A stretch of DNA of 64,000 nt from Anaerolineales bacterium (GTDB lineage Bacteria > Chloroflexota > Anaerolineae > Anaerolineales > Villigracilaceae), in NCBI GenBank assembly GCA_013140605.1, contig JABFSL010000058.1:20397-84396 (forward strand), written 5' to 3'. This document shows positions 17,165 through 24,341 of this stretch, one piece after another. Position 1 is the first letter of the stretch. Each line of letters starts with the position of its first letter. The notes beneath the pieces were generated by a model that searched no databases, had not been told where the DNA came from, and was given only the letters and a program-made list of their open reading frames with translations. The translations under genes and the position numbers were made by a program.

Positions 17165-18289
17165 ATGAAAAAACAATCATCAATCATCATAATATTACTC
17201 GTCATTTTTTCACTTGCGATTTCCGCATGTGGAAATCAGGCAACCGCCACACCTGCTCCATCGTCTGCGGAGATACTTACCTCCAATGACATTGTCGCGG
17301 AAGGAAGACTCGAACCTGTTCAAGGTACGAATCTATCTTTTCAGGCGCGCGGAGTGGTGGAGGAAGTTCTCGTGAGTGCGGGCGACTCCGTCAGCCAGGG
17401 AGATGTTCTCGTCCGCCTCGCAAACGCGGGCGGGGTGGATGCGCAGATCGTCGTCGCACAAAATGCCTATGATACGCTGCTCCGTACTGAGGGTGTAAAT
17501 CGCGCCAGTCTCTGGAAGGCTTATATGGATGCGCAGATTGTGCGCGGTGTAGCCGAGAAGGAATGGGATGGCCTGAATGTTACCGACATTGAGGATCGCA
17601 TTGACGATGACAAGGCCACGATCGAAGATCGCCAGAAGGATATGGAAGACCGGCAGGCTGATTTCGATAAATATCAGGATCTTGACAAGGATAATACCAA
17701 GCGGAAAAATGCCGAGGATGCGCTTGAAAAAGCGCAGGAAGATTTGCATTTGGCGCAGCGGAATCTTGAAGAGACCACCCGCGAACGTGACAGTGTGCGC
17801 GCCGCTTATGATGCCGCGCTTGCAGCTGAGGCCGAAGCCAAACATCAATATGAGATCAGCCTTGATGGGCCGAATGCGGACCAGCTCACACTTGCAAAAG
17901 CCAATCTTGATGCCGCAAAAGATGCGCTTTCAAATTACGTACTCACCGCGCCGTTTGACGGGGTCGTGGCGGATGTCAATGTGAAAGTGGGGGAGCAGGT
18001 TGGCACGGAGACTCGCGCGGTTAGTCTTGCAAATTTCAATTCGTGGGTCGTTGAGACAACGGATATTACCGAGCTTGAAGTAGTGAAACTAAGTGTAGGC
18101 CAGGCTGTATCCATTGTTCCAGACGCATTGCTTGACCTTACGCTCAACGGAACGATCACAGAGATCAGCCGCGCTTACATTCAGCAAGGCGGCGATATTC
18201 TTTATACCGTTCGCATCTCAGTCAGCGAAACCGATCCCCGCCTCATGTGGGGCATGACCGTTGAAACAACATTCTTGGGTGCGCAATAA
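17165..18289 (+). CDS. HlyD/MacA-type efflux adaptor lipoprotein
   Basis: The 374-residue protein has a lipoprotein signal (lipobox AISAC, lipidated Cys about 22), a lipoyl/barrel-sandwich half near 55-90 (ARGVVEEVLVSAGDSVSQGD), a long coiled-coil hairpin (about 120-235, rich in DRQKDMEDRQ-like heptads), the second lipoyl half near 258-285 (APFDGVVADVNVKVGEQV), and a beta-barrel domain. This is the membrane-fusion/adaptor architecture of MacA. It closes the exporter operon and probably works with the permease on the outer face of the membrane. It is preceded by a large palindromic repeat and may therefore have lower expression than the upstream genes. Confidence 0.9.
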   Translation: MKKQSSIIIILLVIFSLAISACGNQATATPAPSSAEILTSNDIVAEGRLEPVQGTNLSFQARGVVEEVLVSAGDSVSQGDVLVRLANAGGVDAQIVVAQNAYDTLLRTEGVNRASLWKAYMDAQIVRGVAEKEWDGLNVTDIEDRIDDDKATIEDRQKDMEDRQADFDKYQDLDKDNTKRKNAEDALEKAQEDLHLAQRNLEETTRERDSVRAAYDAALAAEAEAKHQYEISLDGPNADQLTLAKANLDAAKDALSNYVLTAPFDGVVADVNVKVGEQVGTETRAVSLANFNSWVVETTDITELEVVKLSVGQAVSIVPDALLDLTLNGTITEISRAYIQQGGDILYTVRISVSETDPRLMWGMTVETTFLGAQ

Positions 18290-18328
18290 TTTAGGCTCAA
18301 TGGGAGTTGGCGTGATTATTTTTTTTTA

Positions 18329-18405
18329 GTACACGGAATTCACGGAACACACGGAAAAGAGAAGGTTTTAAAGGTTTTTCCGTGCCGTCCGTGTTGTCCG
18401 TGTAC
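18329..18405. repeat. Hairpin repeat, ACACGGA variant
   Basis: The left arm GTACACGGAATTCACGGAAC pairs with the right arm GTCCGTGTTGTCCGTGTAC across a TTTTAAAGGTTTTTC centre. It follows the exporter operon and may terminate it. Confidence 0.7.
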
Positions 18406-18430
18406 AAAACCCCGTCAATTCCCAGAGAGC

Positions 18431-18436
18431 TATAAT
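18431..18436 (+). promoter_or_regulatory. -10 box TATAAT for the riboswitch RNA
   Basis: TATAAT sits about 70 nt before the first aptamer core. No convincing -35 was found. A transcript starting near 18443 would carry all three aptamers. Confidence 0.5.
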
Positions 18437-18499
18437 TTATTTTAGAACATCTGAGTGATTGAAATTTTAATGTTTGCGTGCAATAATAAATTAGCTCCG

Positions 18500-18581
18500 A
18501 GAAAGAGCAAAACCGAGGAAACTCGGCGACGCAAAGTCATGGGTCTAACGCTGAACTGAGCCAGGACCGCCAGACTGCCGA
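18500..18581 (+). ncRNA. GEMM-I (cyclic di-GMP-I) riboswitch aptamer 1 of 3
   Basis: The core starts with GCAAA (18507), followed by the P2 hairpin CCGAG-GAAA-CTCGG with a GNRA-like tetraloop, the invariant GACGCAAAG (18528-18536), GGGTCTAA, and the closing GACCGCCAGACTGCC. The G before CAAA, equivalent to G20 of the V. cholerae Vc2 aptamer, is retained; this favours c-di-GMP over cGAMP. Confidence 0.85.
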
Positions 18582-18668
18582 CAAAAGCAAAACCGCCAAA
18601 AGACGGCGACGCAAAGCCAGAGCGTCTAAAACCAGCAAAAGTATCTGGTCAGGGCCGACCGGCTAACC
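18582..18668 (+). ncRNA. GEMM-I (cyclic di-GMP-I) riboswitch aptamer 2 of 3
   Basis: The core begins with GCAAA (18587). P2 is CCG/CGG around CCAAAAGA, followed by GACGCAAAG (18608-18616), AGCGTCTAAA, the P3 hairpin ACCAG/CTGGT, and GGGCCGACCGGCTAACC. The 3' strand differs most from the other two (GGCTAACC for AGACTGCC), so its affinity may differ. Confidence 0.8.
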
Positions 18669-18753
18669 GAAAGGCAAAATCAGGGAAACCTGATGACGCA
18701 AAGTCATGGATCTACAATCACTTTTATTGTGATCAGGATCGCCAGACTGCCGA
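18668..18753 (+). ncRNA. GEMM-I (cyclic di-GMP-I) riboswitch aptamer 3 of 3
   Basis: The core begins with GCAAA (18674). P2 is TCAGG-GAAA-CCTGA, then GACGCAAAG (18695-18703), GGATCTA, the P3 hairpin AATCAC/GTGAT, and GATCGCCAGACTGCC. GCAAA-to-GCAAA spacing between the three aptamers is 80 and 87 nt. Confidence 0.85.
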
Positions 18754-18769
18754 AGAGCAAATCTTTTTT

Positions 18770-18801
18770 GCAGGGATGACCGAACGCTAGGTCATCCCTG
18801 C
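18770..18801 (+). promoter_or_regulatory. 12-bp perfect hairpin after the riboswitches (possible expression platform)
   Basis: GCAGGGATGACC / GGTCATCCCTGC with an 8-nt loop lies 19 nt after aptamer 3. A T6 run precedes rather than follows the stem, so it is not a standard terminator. It stands just before a GGAGG at 18814. Confidence 0.6.
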
Positions 18802-18813
18802 TTGATTTAATTT

Positions 18814-18909
18814 GGAGGCGAGAGTGTGTCGCATATCATCCCCATATGGGGACCAGACAGGTGGATTGCTTCAGACGTGCGACGCACCCCAGACGCGACT
18901 CATACTTAA
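18814..18909 (+). other. GGAGG plus 27-codon mini-ORF or structured RNA after the riboswitches
   Basis: GGAGG (18814-18818) is followed at 7 nt by GTG (18826), opening a 27-codon frame MSHIIPIWGP... ending at 18909; a second GTG at 18824 opens a 29-codon frame. The same DNA forms an inverted repeat, GTGTGTCGCA (18824-18833) with TGCGACGCAC (18878-18887), and contains the palindrome CCCCATATGGGG. It may be a riboswitch-controlled peptide or an RNA structure; neither is proven. Confidence 0.3.
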
Positions 18910-18951
18910 CTGAAAGCTGTTCGGCGGTTTATTGTTATTTATGCCCCGGGG

Positions 18952-18957
18952 TATAAT
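18952..18957 (+). promoter_or_regulatory. -10 box TATAAT placed for a leaderless ruvB mRNA
   Basis: TATAAT is followed by 7 nt (CGCCTTT) and then the ruvB ATG, the same spacing and the same CGC start as at tgt. This suggests ruvB has its own promoter, independent of the riboswitch RNA. Confidence 0.6.
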
Positions 18958-18964
18958 CGCCTTT

Positions 18965-19987
18965 ATGACAAAATCTCCCCGCCCCCTTGACCCGGAAGCC
19001 AAGCCTGATGACCGCGTGGACAATGCTCTTCGTCCCGAAAAACTAACCGACTTGATCGGGCAGGATCAGGTCAAAGAGAATTTATCGATTCTGATCGATG
19101 CCGCGCGCAAACGCGGCGAAGCATTGGATCATGTTCTCTTTTATGGCCCTCCCGGTTTGGGAAAAACAACCCTCGCGCATGTGCTTGCCAATGAGATGGG
19201 AGTCAACGTCAAAGTAACGGCTGGACCAGTCATCGAACGCGCAGGTGATCTCGCCGCCATTTTGACAAACTTACGTGCTGGCGATGTCCTCTTCATTGAT
19301 GAAGTCCATCGTTTGGGACGTGCCGTGGAAGAAGTGCTCTATCCCGCCATGGAAGATTTTGCGTTGGACATTGTCATCGGCAAGGGGCCGTCAGCCCGTT
19401 CCATCCGCTTGAAACTTCCGCGCTTTACCATTGTTGGCGCGACAACGCGTTTGGCCTTGGTCACCGCTCCATTGCGCGCACGCTTTGGCGCAGTCTATCG
19501 CCTGGACTATTATGATCTGCCCGCCATGCAATCCATTGTCTCCCGTGCCGCGCGGATGTTGAAAGTGGAAGCCGAGACAGATGGCATCACAGAAATGGCA
19601 CGCCGCGCCCGTGGGACTCCGCGTGTGGCGTTGCGCCTCCTGCGCCGTGTGCGTGACTTCGCCCAAGTCCGCGCGGATGGGGTTATCACGAAAAAGGTTG
19701 CCAAAGAAGCGCTGGACTTATTACAAGTTGACCCGCTCGGACTCGATGACGTGGATCGCCGCGTGTTAAAGACCATCATCGAAAAATACAATGGCGGACC
19801 CGTCGGTCTGAACACCATCGCCGCATCCATCAGCGAAGAACAGGACACCATCATGGATGTGGTCGAGCCGTACCTTTTACAACTTGGCTTCCTTGACCGC
19901 ACCCCACAGGGCCGCGTCGCAACCAAATCCGCGTATGAACATTTGGGGTTCATCTATACGGAGCAGGGTCAGCAGAGACTTTTATAG
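18965..19987 (+). CDS. ruvB: Holliday junction branch migration helicase RuvB
   Basis: The 340-residue AAA+ motor drives branch migration with RuvA. It shows [18 protein letters not shown] near 18-35, Walker [10 protein letters not shown] near 56-64, Walker [10 protein letters not shown] near 104, sensor [17 protein letters not shown] near 155-171 with the arginine finger region, and the C-terminal winged helix ([16 protein letters not shown]). An upstream TTG would add 11 residues, but the ATG at 18965, 7 nt after the -10 box, fits RuvB starts. DUF2905 and queA downstream match the ruvB-DUF2905-queA neighbourhood common in other bacteria. Confidence 0.96.
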   Translation: MTKSPRPLDPEAKPDDRVDNALRPEKLTDLIGQDQVKENLSILIDAARKRGEALDHVLFYGPPGLGKTTLAHVLANEMGVNVKVTAGPVIERAGDLAAILTNLRAGDVLFIDEVHRLGRAVEEVLYPAMEDFALDIVIGKGPSARSIRLKLPRFTIVGATTRLALVTAPLRARFGAVYRLDYYDLPAMQSIVSRAARMLKVEAETDGITEMARRARGTPRVALRLLRRVRDFAQVRADGVITKKVAKEALDLLQVDPLGLDDVDRRVLKTIIEKYNGGPVGLNTIAASISEEQDTIMDVVEPYLLQLGFLDRTPQGRVATKSAYEHLGFIYTEQGQQRLL

Positions 19988-20039
19988 ACGATGGACAATA
20001 GACCGTGGACGATGAATTCACGGTCTATTGTCCATCGTC
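19987..20039. repeat. Perfect inverted repeat GACGATGGACAATAGACCGTG with 21-bp arms
   Basis: Two 21-bp arms (19987-20007 and 20019-20039) flank an 11-bp centre, with an extra partial arm (ACGGTCTATT) to 20050. It overlaps the ruvB stop by one base and fills the gap to the DUF2905 gene. A relative is embedded in queA. Confidence 0.8.
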
Positions 20040-20050
20040 CACGGTCTATT

Positions 20051-20278
20051 ATGGAAAACATCGCCCGTACCCTAATGCTCGGCGGAATTGCATTATTCCT
20101 CATCGGTGGAGGGATTTACCTCGCCGCGAAATTCGGCATCCCGCTTGGACGGTTGCCCGGTGATATCCGCATTGAAGGGGAGAATGGAAGCTTTTATTTC
20201 CCAGTCACAAGTTCAATTTTGGTTTCGGTGATTTTGACAGTTGTGGTGAATGTGATATTGCGATTATGGAGAAAGTAA
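20051..20278 (+). CDS. DUF2905 family small membrane protein
   Basis: The 75-residue protein has two hydrophobic helices (about 8-27 and 50-70) around the conserved segment GIPLGRLPGDIRIEGENGSF with FYFPVTSSI, the hallmark of the DUF2905 family. The start is the ATG at 20051; a longer frame from 19991 only reads the palindromic repeat. The family's function is unknown. It commonly sits next to ruvB and queA, as here. Confidence 0.85.
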   Translation: MENIARTLMLGGIALFLIGGGIYLAAKFGIPLGRLPGDIRIEGENGSFYFPVTSSILVSVILTVVVNVILRLWRK

Positions 20279-20284
20279 AAAAGT

Positions 20285-21004
20285 ATGATTGAGGTGGGCA
20301 GTAATATTTGTCGGCTTTGCTTGAAGGAATCTGAATTAAGAAATTCACATATTCTCCCAGAATTTCTATATGGAAACTTGTACGATGAGCTACATCGTAC
20401 AATGCTTGTTTCGTCTAGTGAAAAAGAAAAGTTAATACAAAAAGGAGTACGAGAATACTTACTTTGTCAGCAATGCGAAACGAAACTGAGTCGCTATGAA
20501 GGCTATGCAACAAAAGTAATTCAAAGAATTCCGAATTTCATGGAAGATCCCACTGGTCAATTTGTTTATTCACAAGGGATCGACTATAAACAATTTAAGT
20601 TGTTTCAACTTTCAATACTCTGGCGCGCGGGTGTATCTAATGATTTGATGTTTGCAAATGTCAATTTAGGCAGGCATGAAGAAAAGATTCGCTATATGTT
20701 GGAGCACGAACACCCTGGTAAATTTACCGAGTATGGCTGTTTTATTCTTAGAATTCCTGATCCTCAAAAAGTGGATAAGATTATTATGCCGCCTATGCCA
20801 GAGAAGCTTTTTGGTCACAATGGGTATAGATTTATGATAGGAAACCTGTTTTGGTATTTCGTAGTTTCCAGTCATTCTACAGATAAATATATGCAGTACC
20901 TGTTTCTTCAAGAAACAGGCGAACTTAGAGTGTGGTCTGCACGCTGGAATGAACAAAAACTATTGAATAATATTGCTCAACTCCTTAGATCAAGAAAAAT
21001 ATAA
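20285..21004 (+). CDS. CxxC zinc-ribbon/HNH-like protein of unknown function
   Basis: The 239-residue protein begins with a zinc-binding-like module: CRLC at about 9-12, then SHILPEFLY (the histidine typical of HNH-like folds) near 21-29, and CQQC at about 62-65. The rest (about 70-239) has no recognisable motif. The layout resembles HNH-nuclease-derived proteins, but a complete catalytic site cannot be shown. The gene is clearly more AT-rich than ruvB or queA on either side and separates DUF2905 from queA, so it looks inserted. It starts 7 nt after the DUF2905 stop. A palindromic terminator follows. Confidence 0.65.
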   Translation: MIEVGSNICRLCLKESELRNSHILPEFLYGNLYDELHRTMLVSSSEKEKLIQKGVREYLLCQQCETKLSRYEGYATKVIQRIPNFMEDPTGQFVYSQGIDYKQFKLFQLSILWRAGVSNDLMFANVNLGRHEEKIRYMLEHEHPGKFTEYGCFILRIPDPQKVDKIIMPPMPEKLFGHNGYRFMIGNLFWYFVVSSHSTDKYMQYLFLQETGELRVWSARWNEQKLLNNIAQLLRSRKI

Positions 21005-21021
21005 TAGTCATTTTGAAAACT

Positions 21022-21056
21022 TAGACCTCCGAGTTCTTCAAGAACTCGGAGGTCTA
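21022..21056. terminator. Bidirectional hairpin between convergent genes
   Basis: TAGACCTCCGAGTTCTT / AAGAACTCGGAGGTCTA pairs over 17 bp with a tight centre. It sits between the convergent stops at 21004 and 21063. There is no strong T-run. Confidence 0.65.
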
Positions 21057-21062
21057 CTTGTA

Positions 21063-22454
21063 CTACAACTCCACACTCGTATGCATGGCGGGATAGGCCA
21101 CATTCTTCATGCGGTTTTCCTTCAACTTCTCCATCAGCGGCAGAGCGCCTCTTTCTTCCCCGTGAACTAAAAATATATTCCTGGCACTCTGCTTCACGCC
21201 GGACGCATATTCAACCAGCAAATCCTGCCCCGCATGGGACGAGAGTCCGTTAATGGTGGCGATCTCTGCTTTGCAGTGATAAGACTCGCCGAATATCTTT
21301 ACCTTCTTTTCGCGGTCTGCGAGTCTGCGGCCCAAAGTATCTGGTGCCTGCCATGAGACAATCATGATCGTGTTACGTTTGTTCTCTATCGCCCAGCGGA
21401 TGTGATACACGACGCGCCCCGTTTCGGCCATGCCCGCCGCTGAGATGATAATCATCGGGTCCTTACGTTGATTCAACTCTTTTGATTCTTCCACATCGGA
21501 TACATAGGTCAGTAGTTTGAAATCCAGCGCGGGATGCCCGGTGCGGATCAATTCATTCATATCCTTGTCATAGCATTCGGTATGGTTGCGGAAAATATTG
21601 GATGCGTTCACAGCCAGCGGACTATCCACATACACGGGGACGGCGGGTAAATCTCCCTCGTCGTGCATACGGCTCAGGTTGTAGACAATTTCCTGGGTGC
21701 GGCCCACTGCAAAAGAGGGGATGATCACCTTGCCTTTCCGATCAAGCGTCCGCAAGATGACGTCGCGCATTTCGATGTAGGCTTCTTCCGGGGAGCGGTG
21801 AGGTTTGTCGCCGTAGGTTGATTCCATCAGCAAGACATCCGCCTGCTTTGGCAAGACAGGGTCGCGAATGATCGGCAGGTTGCGGCGGCCAATGTCACCC
21901 GAGAACCACAATTTTGTTTTGCGTTTTTTCTCTTCGAGTTCCAGCGCAATCGAAGCAGAACCGAGAATATGACCCGCGTCGTGAAAGGTTGCCAGCGTGC
22001 CGGGCGCAGGTTCAAATTCTTCTTCGTAATTAAGTTCCCTCAACAACGGCTTGACTTGCTTTGCATCTTCCTCGGTATAAAGCGGTACAACGATTGGCCC
22101 GCCCTTTTTTTTGTTATGGAAATTAATGCTAGCCGCCTGCTTCTCTTGAATATGCCCCGAGTCGCGCAGCATCAGATCGGTGAGATGCGCCGTTGCGCGC
22201 GTGGCAAAGATCGGCCCGCTGAATCCCTGCTTCACCAAATTGGGCAAATTTCCTGAATGATCGATATGCGCGTGCGAAAGAATCACCGCGTCAATCGTGC
22301 TAACATCGAATGGAAAGTTGTGATTCTTTTCGTACGATTCTTTTCGCCGCCCCTGATACATGCCGCAGTCCAGTAACAACCGCGAGCCGTTCACTTCCAC
22401 CAAATGCATCGAGCCAGTTACCGTTTGTGCCGCCCCGTGAAAACTGAGTTTCAT
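21063..22454 (-). CDS. Metallo-beta-lactamase/beta-CASP RNase-like protein
   Basis: The 463-residue protein has the zinc site SHAHIDHSG near 56-64, a further ligand motif in HDAGHILGSAS near 158-168, FSGDIGR near 183-189, the beta-CASP insert (SFAVGRTQEIVYNLSR near 240), and the RNA-specificity C-terminal part with GLSSHAG and LVHGEE. This is the CPSF73/Ysh1-like archaeal-bacterial family of RNA-processing nucleases. GGAGG lies just before the ATG. It is divergent from queA and convergent with the CxxC gene. The RNA substrate is unknown. Confidence 0.9.
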   Translation of the reverse strand: MKLSFHGAAQTVTGSMHLVEVNGSRLLLDCGMYQGRRKESYEKNHNFPFDVSTIDAVILSHAHIDHSGNLPNLVKQGFSGPIFATRATAHLTDLMLRDSGHIQEKQAASINFHNKKKGGPIVVPLYTEEDAKQVKPLLRELNYEEEFEPAPGTLATFHDAGHILGSASIALELEEKKRKTKLWFSGDIGRRNLPIIRDPVLPKQADVLLMESTYGDKPHRSPEEAYIEMRDVILRTLDRKGKVIIPSFAVGRTQEIVYNLSRMHDEGDLPAVPVYVDSPLAVNASNIFRNHTECYDKDMNELIRTGHPALDFKLLTYVSDVEESKELNQRKDPMIIISAAGMAETGRVVYHIRWAIENKRNTIMIVSWQAPDTLGRRLADREKKVKIFGESYHCKAEIATINGLSSHAGQDLLVEYASGVKQSARNIFLVHGEERGALPLMEKLKENRMKNVAYPAMHTSVEL

Positions 22455-22520
22455 ATTGGCCTCCGTGTTTAGCTTTTTGCTTCCGCTTTTGATTCTAATC
22501 TATTATCATGTACACACAAT

Positions 22521-23576
22521 ATGAAAACATCTGACTTCAACTATCATCTCCCCGAATCGTCCATCGCGCAGACTCCTGTCGAACCGCGTGACTCATCCCG
22601 ATTATTAATTCTGCATCGTGATTCTTCGGATGTAGAACATCGCGTCTTTTGTGACCTCAGCCTGATTCTGCACCCAAACGATTTGCTGGTCCTCAACAGG
22701 ACTCGGGTCATCCCTGCCAGAATATTCGCCAAAAAAGAAACTGGTGGCCGCGTGGAATTGCTCCTCCTCCGCCGCCGCAACGAGTTGACATGGGAAGCGT
22801 TGGTGGGCGGTAAGGGCCTGCGCGTAGGGAAACGGGTGCGGGTGGACAATGGCCCTGATGCTGAAATCATGGAAATCCTCGAAGGCTCTGAGCGACTCAT
22901 AAAATTCTCTGAACCTATCGAGCCGTATTTTTCCAACGTGGGCAACGTTCCGCTTCCACCATATATTCACGAAAAGCTAAATGACCCCGAACGCTATCAA
23001 ACCGTCTACTCGCGTGATGTTGGTTCCGCCGCCGCGCCAACTGCGGGCTTGCATTTCACTCCGCAGCTATTGGATGAACTAAAAGCTAAAGGTGTGAAGA
23101 TTGCTTATGTCACCCTGCATGTCGGCTTGGACACATTCGCCCCTGTCACAGAAGATGACCCCGAAGAACATAAAATCCACACCGAGTGGTGTGAACTCCC
23201 GCAGGAAACCGCGGACTTAATTAATCAAACCAAACAAATCGGCGGGCGGGTGGTAGCGGTTGGGACAACCTCTGTCCGCACACTTGAATCCGCTGGGCAA
23301 GCGACGGTAGACGATGGACGACAGACCGTACCTACCGTCCACAGTCTACCGTCCACGGTCTCTCCTTTCCTCGGCCCAACCAATATCTTCATCCTACCCG
23401 GCTATCAATTTAAAGTTGTAGATGCGATGGTTACGAATTTTCACTTGCCCAAATCCACGTTGATTATGCTGGTCAGTGCGTTTGCGGGGCGTGAGAAGAT
23501 TTTGAAAACTTATGACACTGCTATTAGAGAAGGCTATCGTTTTTATTCATTTGGCGATGCGATGTTTATTATCTAA
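22521..23576 (+). CDS. queA: S-adenosylmethionine:tRNA ribosyltransferase-isomerase
   Basis: The enzyme makes epoxyqueuosine from preQ1 in tRNA, downstream of Tgt. The 351-residue product shows the family sequence from YHLPESSIAQTPVEPRDSSR at the N-terminus through SAAAPTAGLHFTP near 170, THLHVGLDTF-like AYVTLHVGLDTF near 193-204, AVGTTSVRTLES near 246-257, and TNFHLPKSTLIMLVSAFAG near the end. Residues about 261-280 (around VDDGRQTVPTVHSLPSTV) are extra relative to E. coli QueA and are encoded by a palindromic repeat inserted in frame. The promoter TATTAT at 22501 leaves a leader of only a few nucleotides. Confidence 0.93.
   Translation: MKTSDFNYHLPESSIAQTPVEPRDSSRLLILHRDSSDVEHRVFCDLSLILHPNDLLVLNRTRVIPARIFAKKETGGRVELLLLRRRNELTWEALVGGKGLRVGKRVRVDNGPDAEIMEILEGSERLIKFSEPIEPYFSNVGNVPLPPYIHEKLNDPERYQTVYSRDVGSAAAPTAGLHFTPQLLDELKAKGVKIAYVTLHVGLDTFAPVTEDDPEEHKIHTEWCELPQETADLINQTKQIGGRVVAVGTTSVRTLESAGQATVDDGRQTVPTVHSLPSTVSPFLGPTNIFILPGYQFKVVDAMVTNFHLPKSTLIMLVSAFAGREKILKTYDTAIREGYRFYSFGDAMFII
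23303..23361. repeat. Palindromic repeat inserted in frame within queA
   Basis: The segment holds GGTAGACGATGGACGACAG, ACCGTCCACAGTCTACCGTC and CCACGGTCT, related to the inverted repeat at 19987 (GACGATGGACAATAGACCGTG). It keeps the queA frame open. Confidence 0.75.
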
Positions 23577-23672
23577 TGTCGTTGCGAGGAGGGTGCTCTT
23601 CCCGACGAAGCAATCTCCAAACTTTCCAGCAGATTGCTTCGGGCAAGAACAAGAGCGCCCTCGCAACGACAT
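23576..23672. repeat. Large palindromic repeat (GTCGTTGCGAGG family) without the nested insert
   Basis: Arms ATGTCGTTGCGAGG / CCTCGCAACGACAT enclose GAAGCAATCTCC...AGATTGCTTC. Here CCCGACGA joins AGCAATC directly, giving the 'empty site' form of the copy at 17018. Confidence 0.8.
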
Positions 23673-23675
23673 GAT

Positions 23676-24341
23676 ATGGAGTTTATTTTGAAACCTTTGG
23701 AGATTCTAAACAACGAAATTATCCAATGCCGCAAATGTCCGCGCCTCGTGGAATGGCGTGAGGAAGTTGCGCGCGTGAAGCGCAAGGCGTATAAGGATGA
23801 AGAATATTGGGGCAAACCTGTTCCCGGATTTGGTGATCCGCAGGCGCGCGTTCTCGTGGTGGGACTCGCCCCCGGTGCGCATGGCTCCAACCGTACAGGC
23901 CGTAATTTTACAGGTGACGCTTCGGGCGGATTTCTTTTCCCAGCGTTGTACCGGGCTGGGTTCGCGAATCAAGCCGGGGCGGAGTCCAGAAGCGATGGGC
24001 TGATTCTCAAAGATATGTACATCACCGCGTCAGGCCGCTGCGCTCCGCCTGATAATAAGCCAAGTCCGGAGGAATTAAATAATTGCCAGCCATATCTTGA
24101 GCGCGAGTTGGAAATCCTCAAGCCCAAAGTCATCGTGTGCTTGGGTAAGATTGCGTTCGATAGAATCCTCAAAGTATTCGCGCTTCGCGGTTTAAAATTT
24201 TCACACGGCGCAGTTTATGAACTGACAACTGATCACTGGGTACTGGCTTCCTATCATCCCAGCCAGCAAAATACGTTGACGGGAAAATTAACCGTGGAAA
24301 TGTTTGACCAAATTTGGGAAAAGGCAAAATCACTTTTATGA
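23676..24341 (+). CDS. Uracil-DNA glycosylase, family 4/5 (UdgB-like)
   Basis: The enzyme removes uracil and related damaged bases from DNA. The 221-residue protein holds CRKCPRLVEWREE near 16-28, motif I GLAPGAHGSNRTGR near 67-80 (the GLAPxAHGxNRTGR form of family 5), the later cysteines in SGRCAPPD and NNCQPYLE that complete the [4Fe-4S] set, and motif II YHPSQQN near 200. The ATG at 23676 is preferred because upstream codons lie in the palindromic repeat. It overlaps the next gene as ATGA. Confidence 0.88.
   Translation: MEFILKPLEILNNEIIQCRKCPRLVEWREEVARVKRKAYKDEEYWGKPVPGFGDPQARVLVVGLAPGAHGSNRTGRNFTGDASGGFLFPALYRAGFANQAGAESRSDGLILKDMYITASGRCAPPDNKPSPEELNNCQPYLERELEILKPKVIVCLGKIAFDRILKVFALRGLKFSHGAVYELTTDHWVLASYHPSQQNTLTGKLTVEMFDQIWEKAKSLL

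Noticed and set aside
18500..18760. Repeats with regular spacing resembling a short CRISPR array
   Set aside because: The repeated blocks are the GEMM-I consensus with paired P2/P3 stems, and the intervening parts are aptamer arms, not spacers. No cas gene is nearby.
18770..18801. Intrinsic terminator after the riboswitches
   Set aside because: The stem is perfect, but the T-run precedes it on the plus strand and A-rich sequence follows on the minus strand, so neither direction has the terminator layout.
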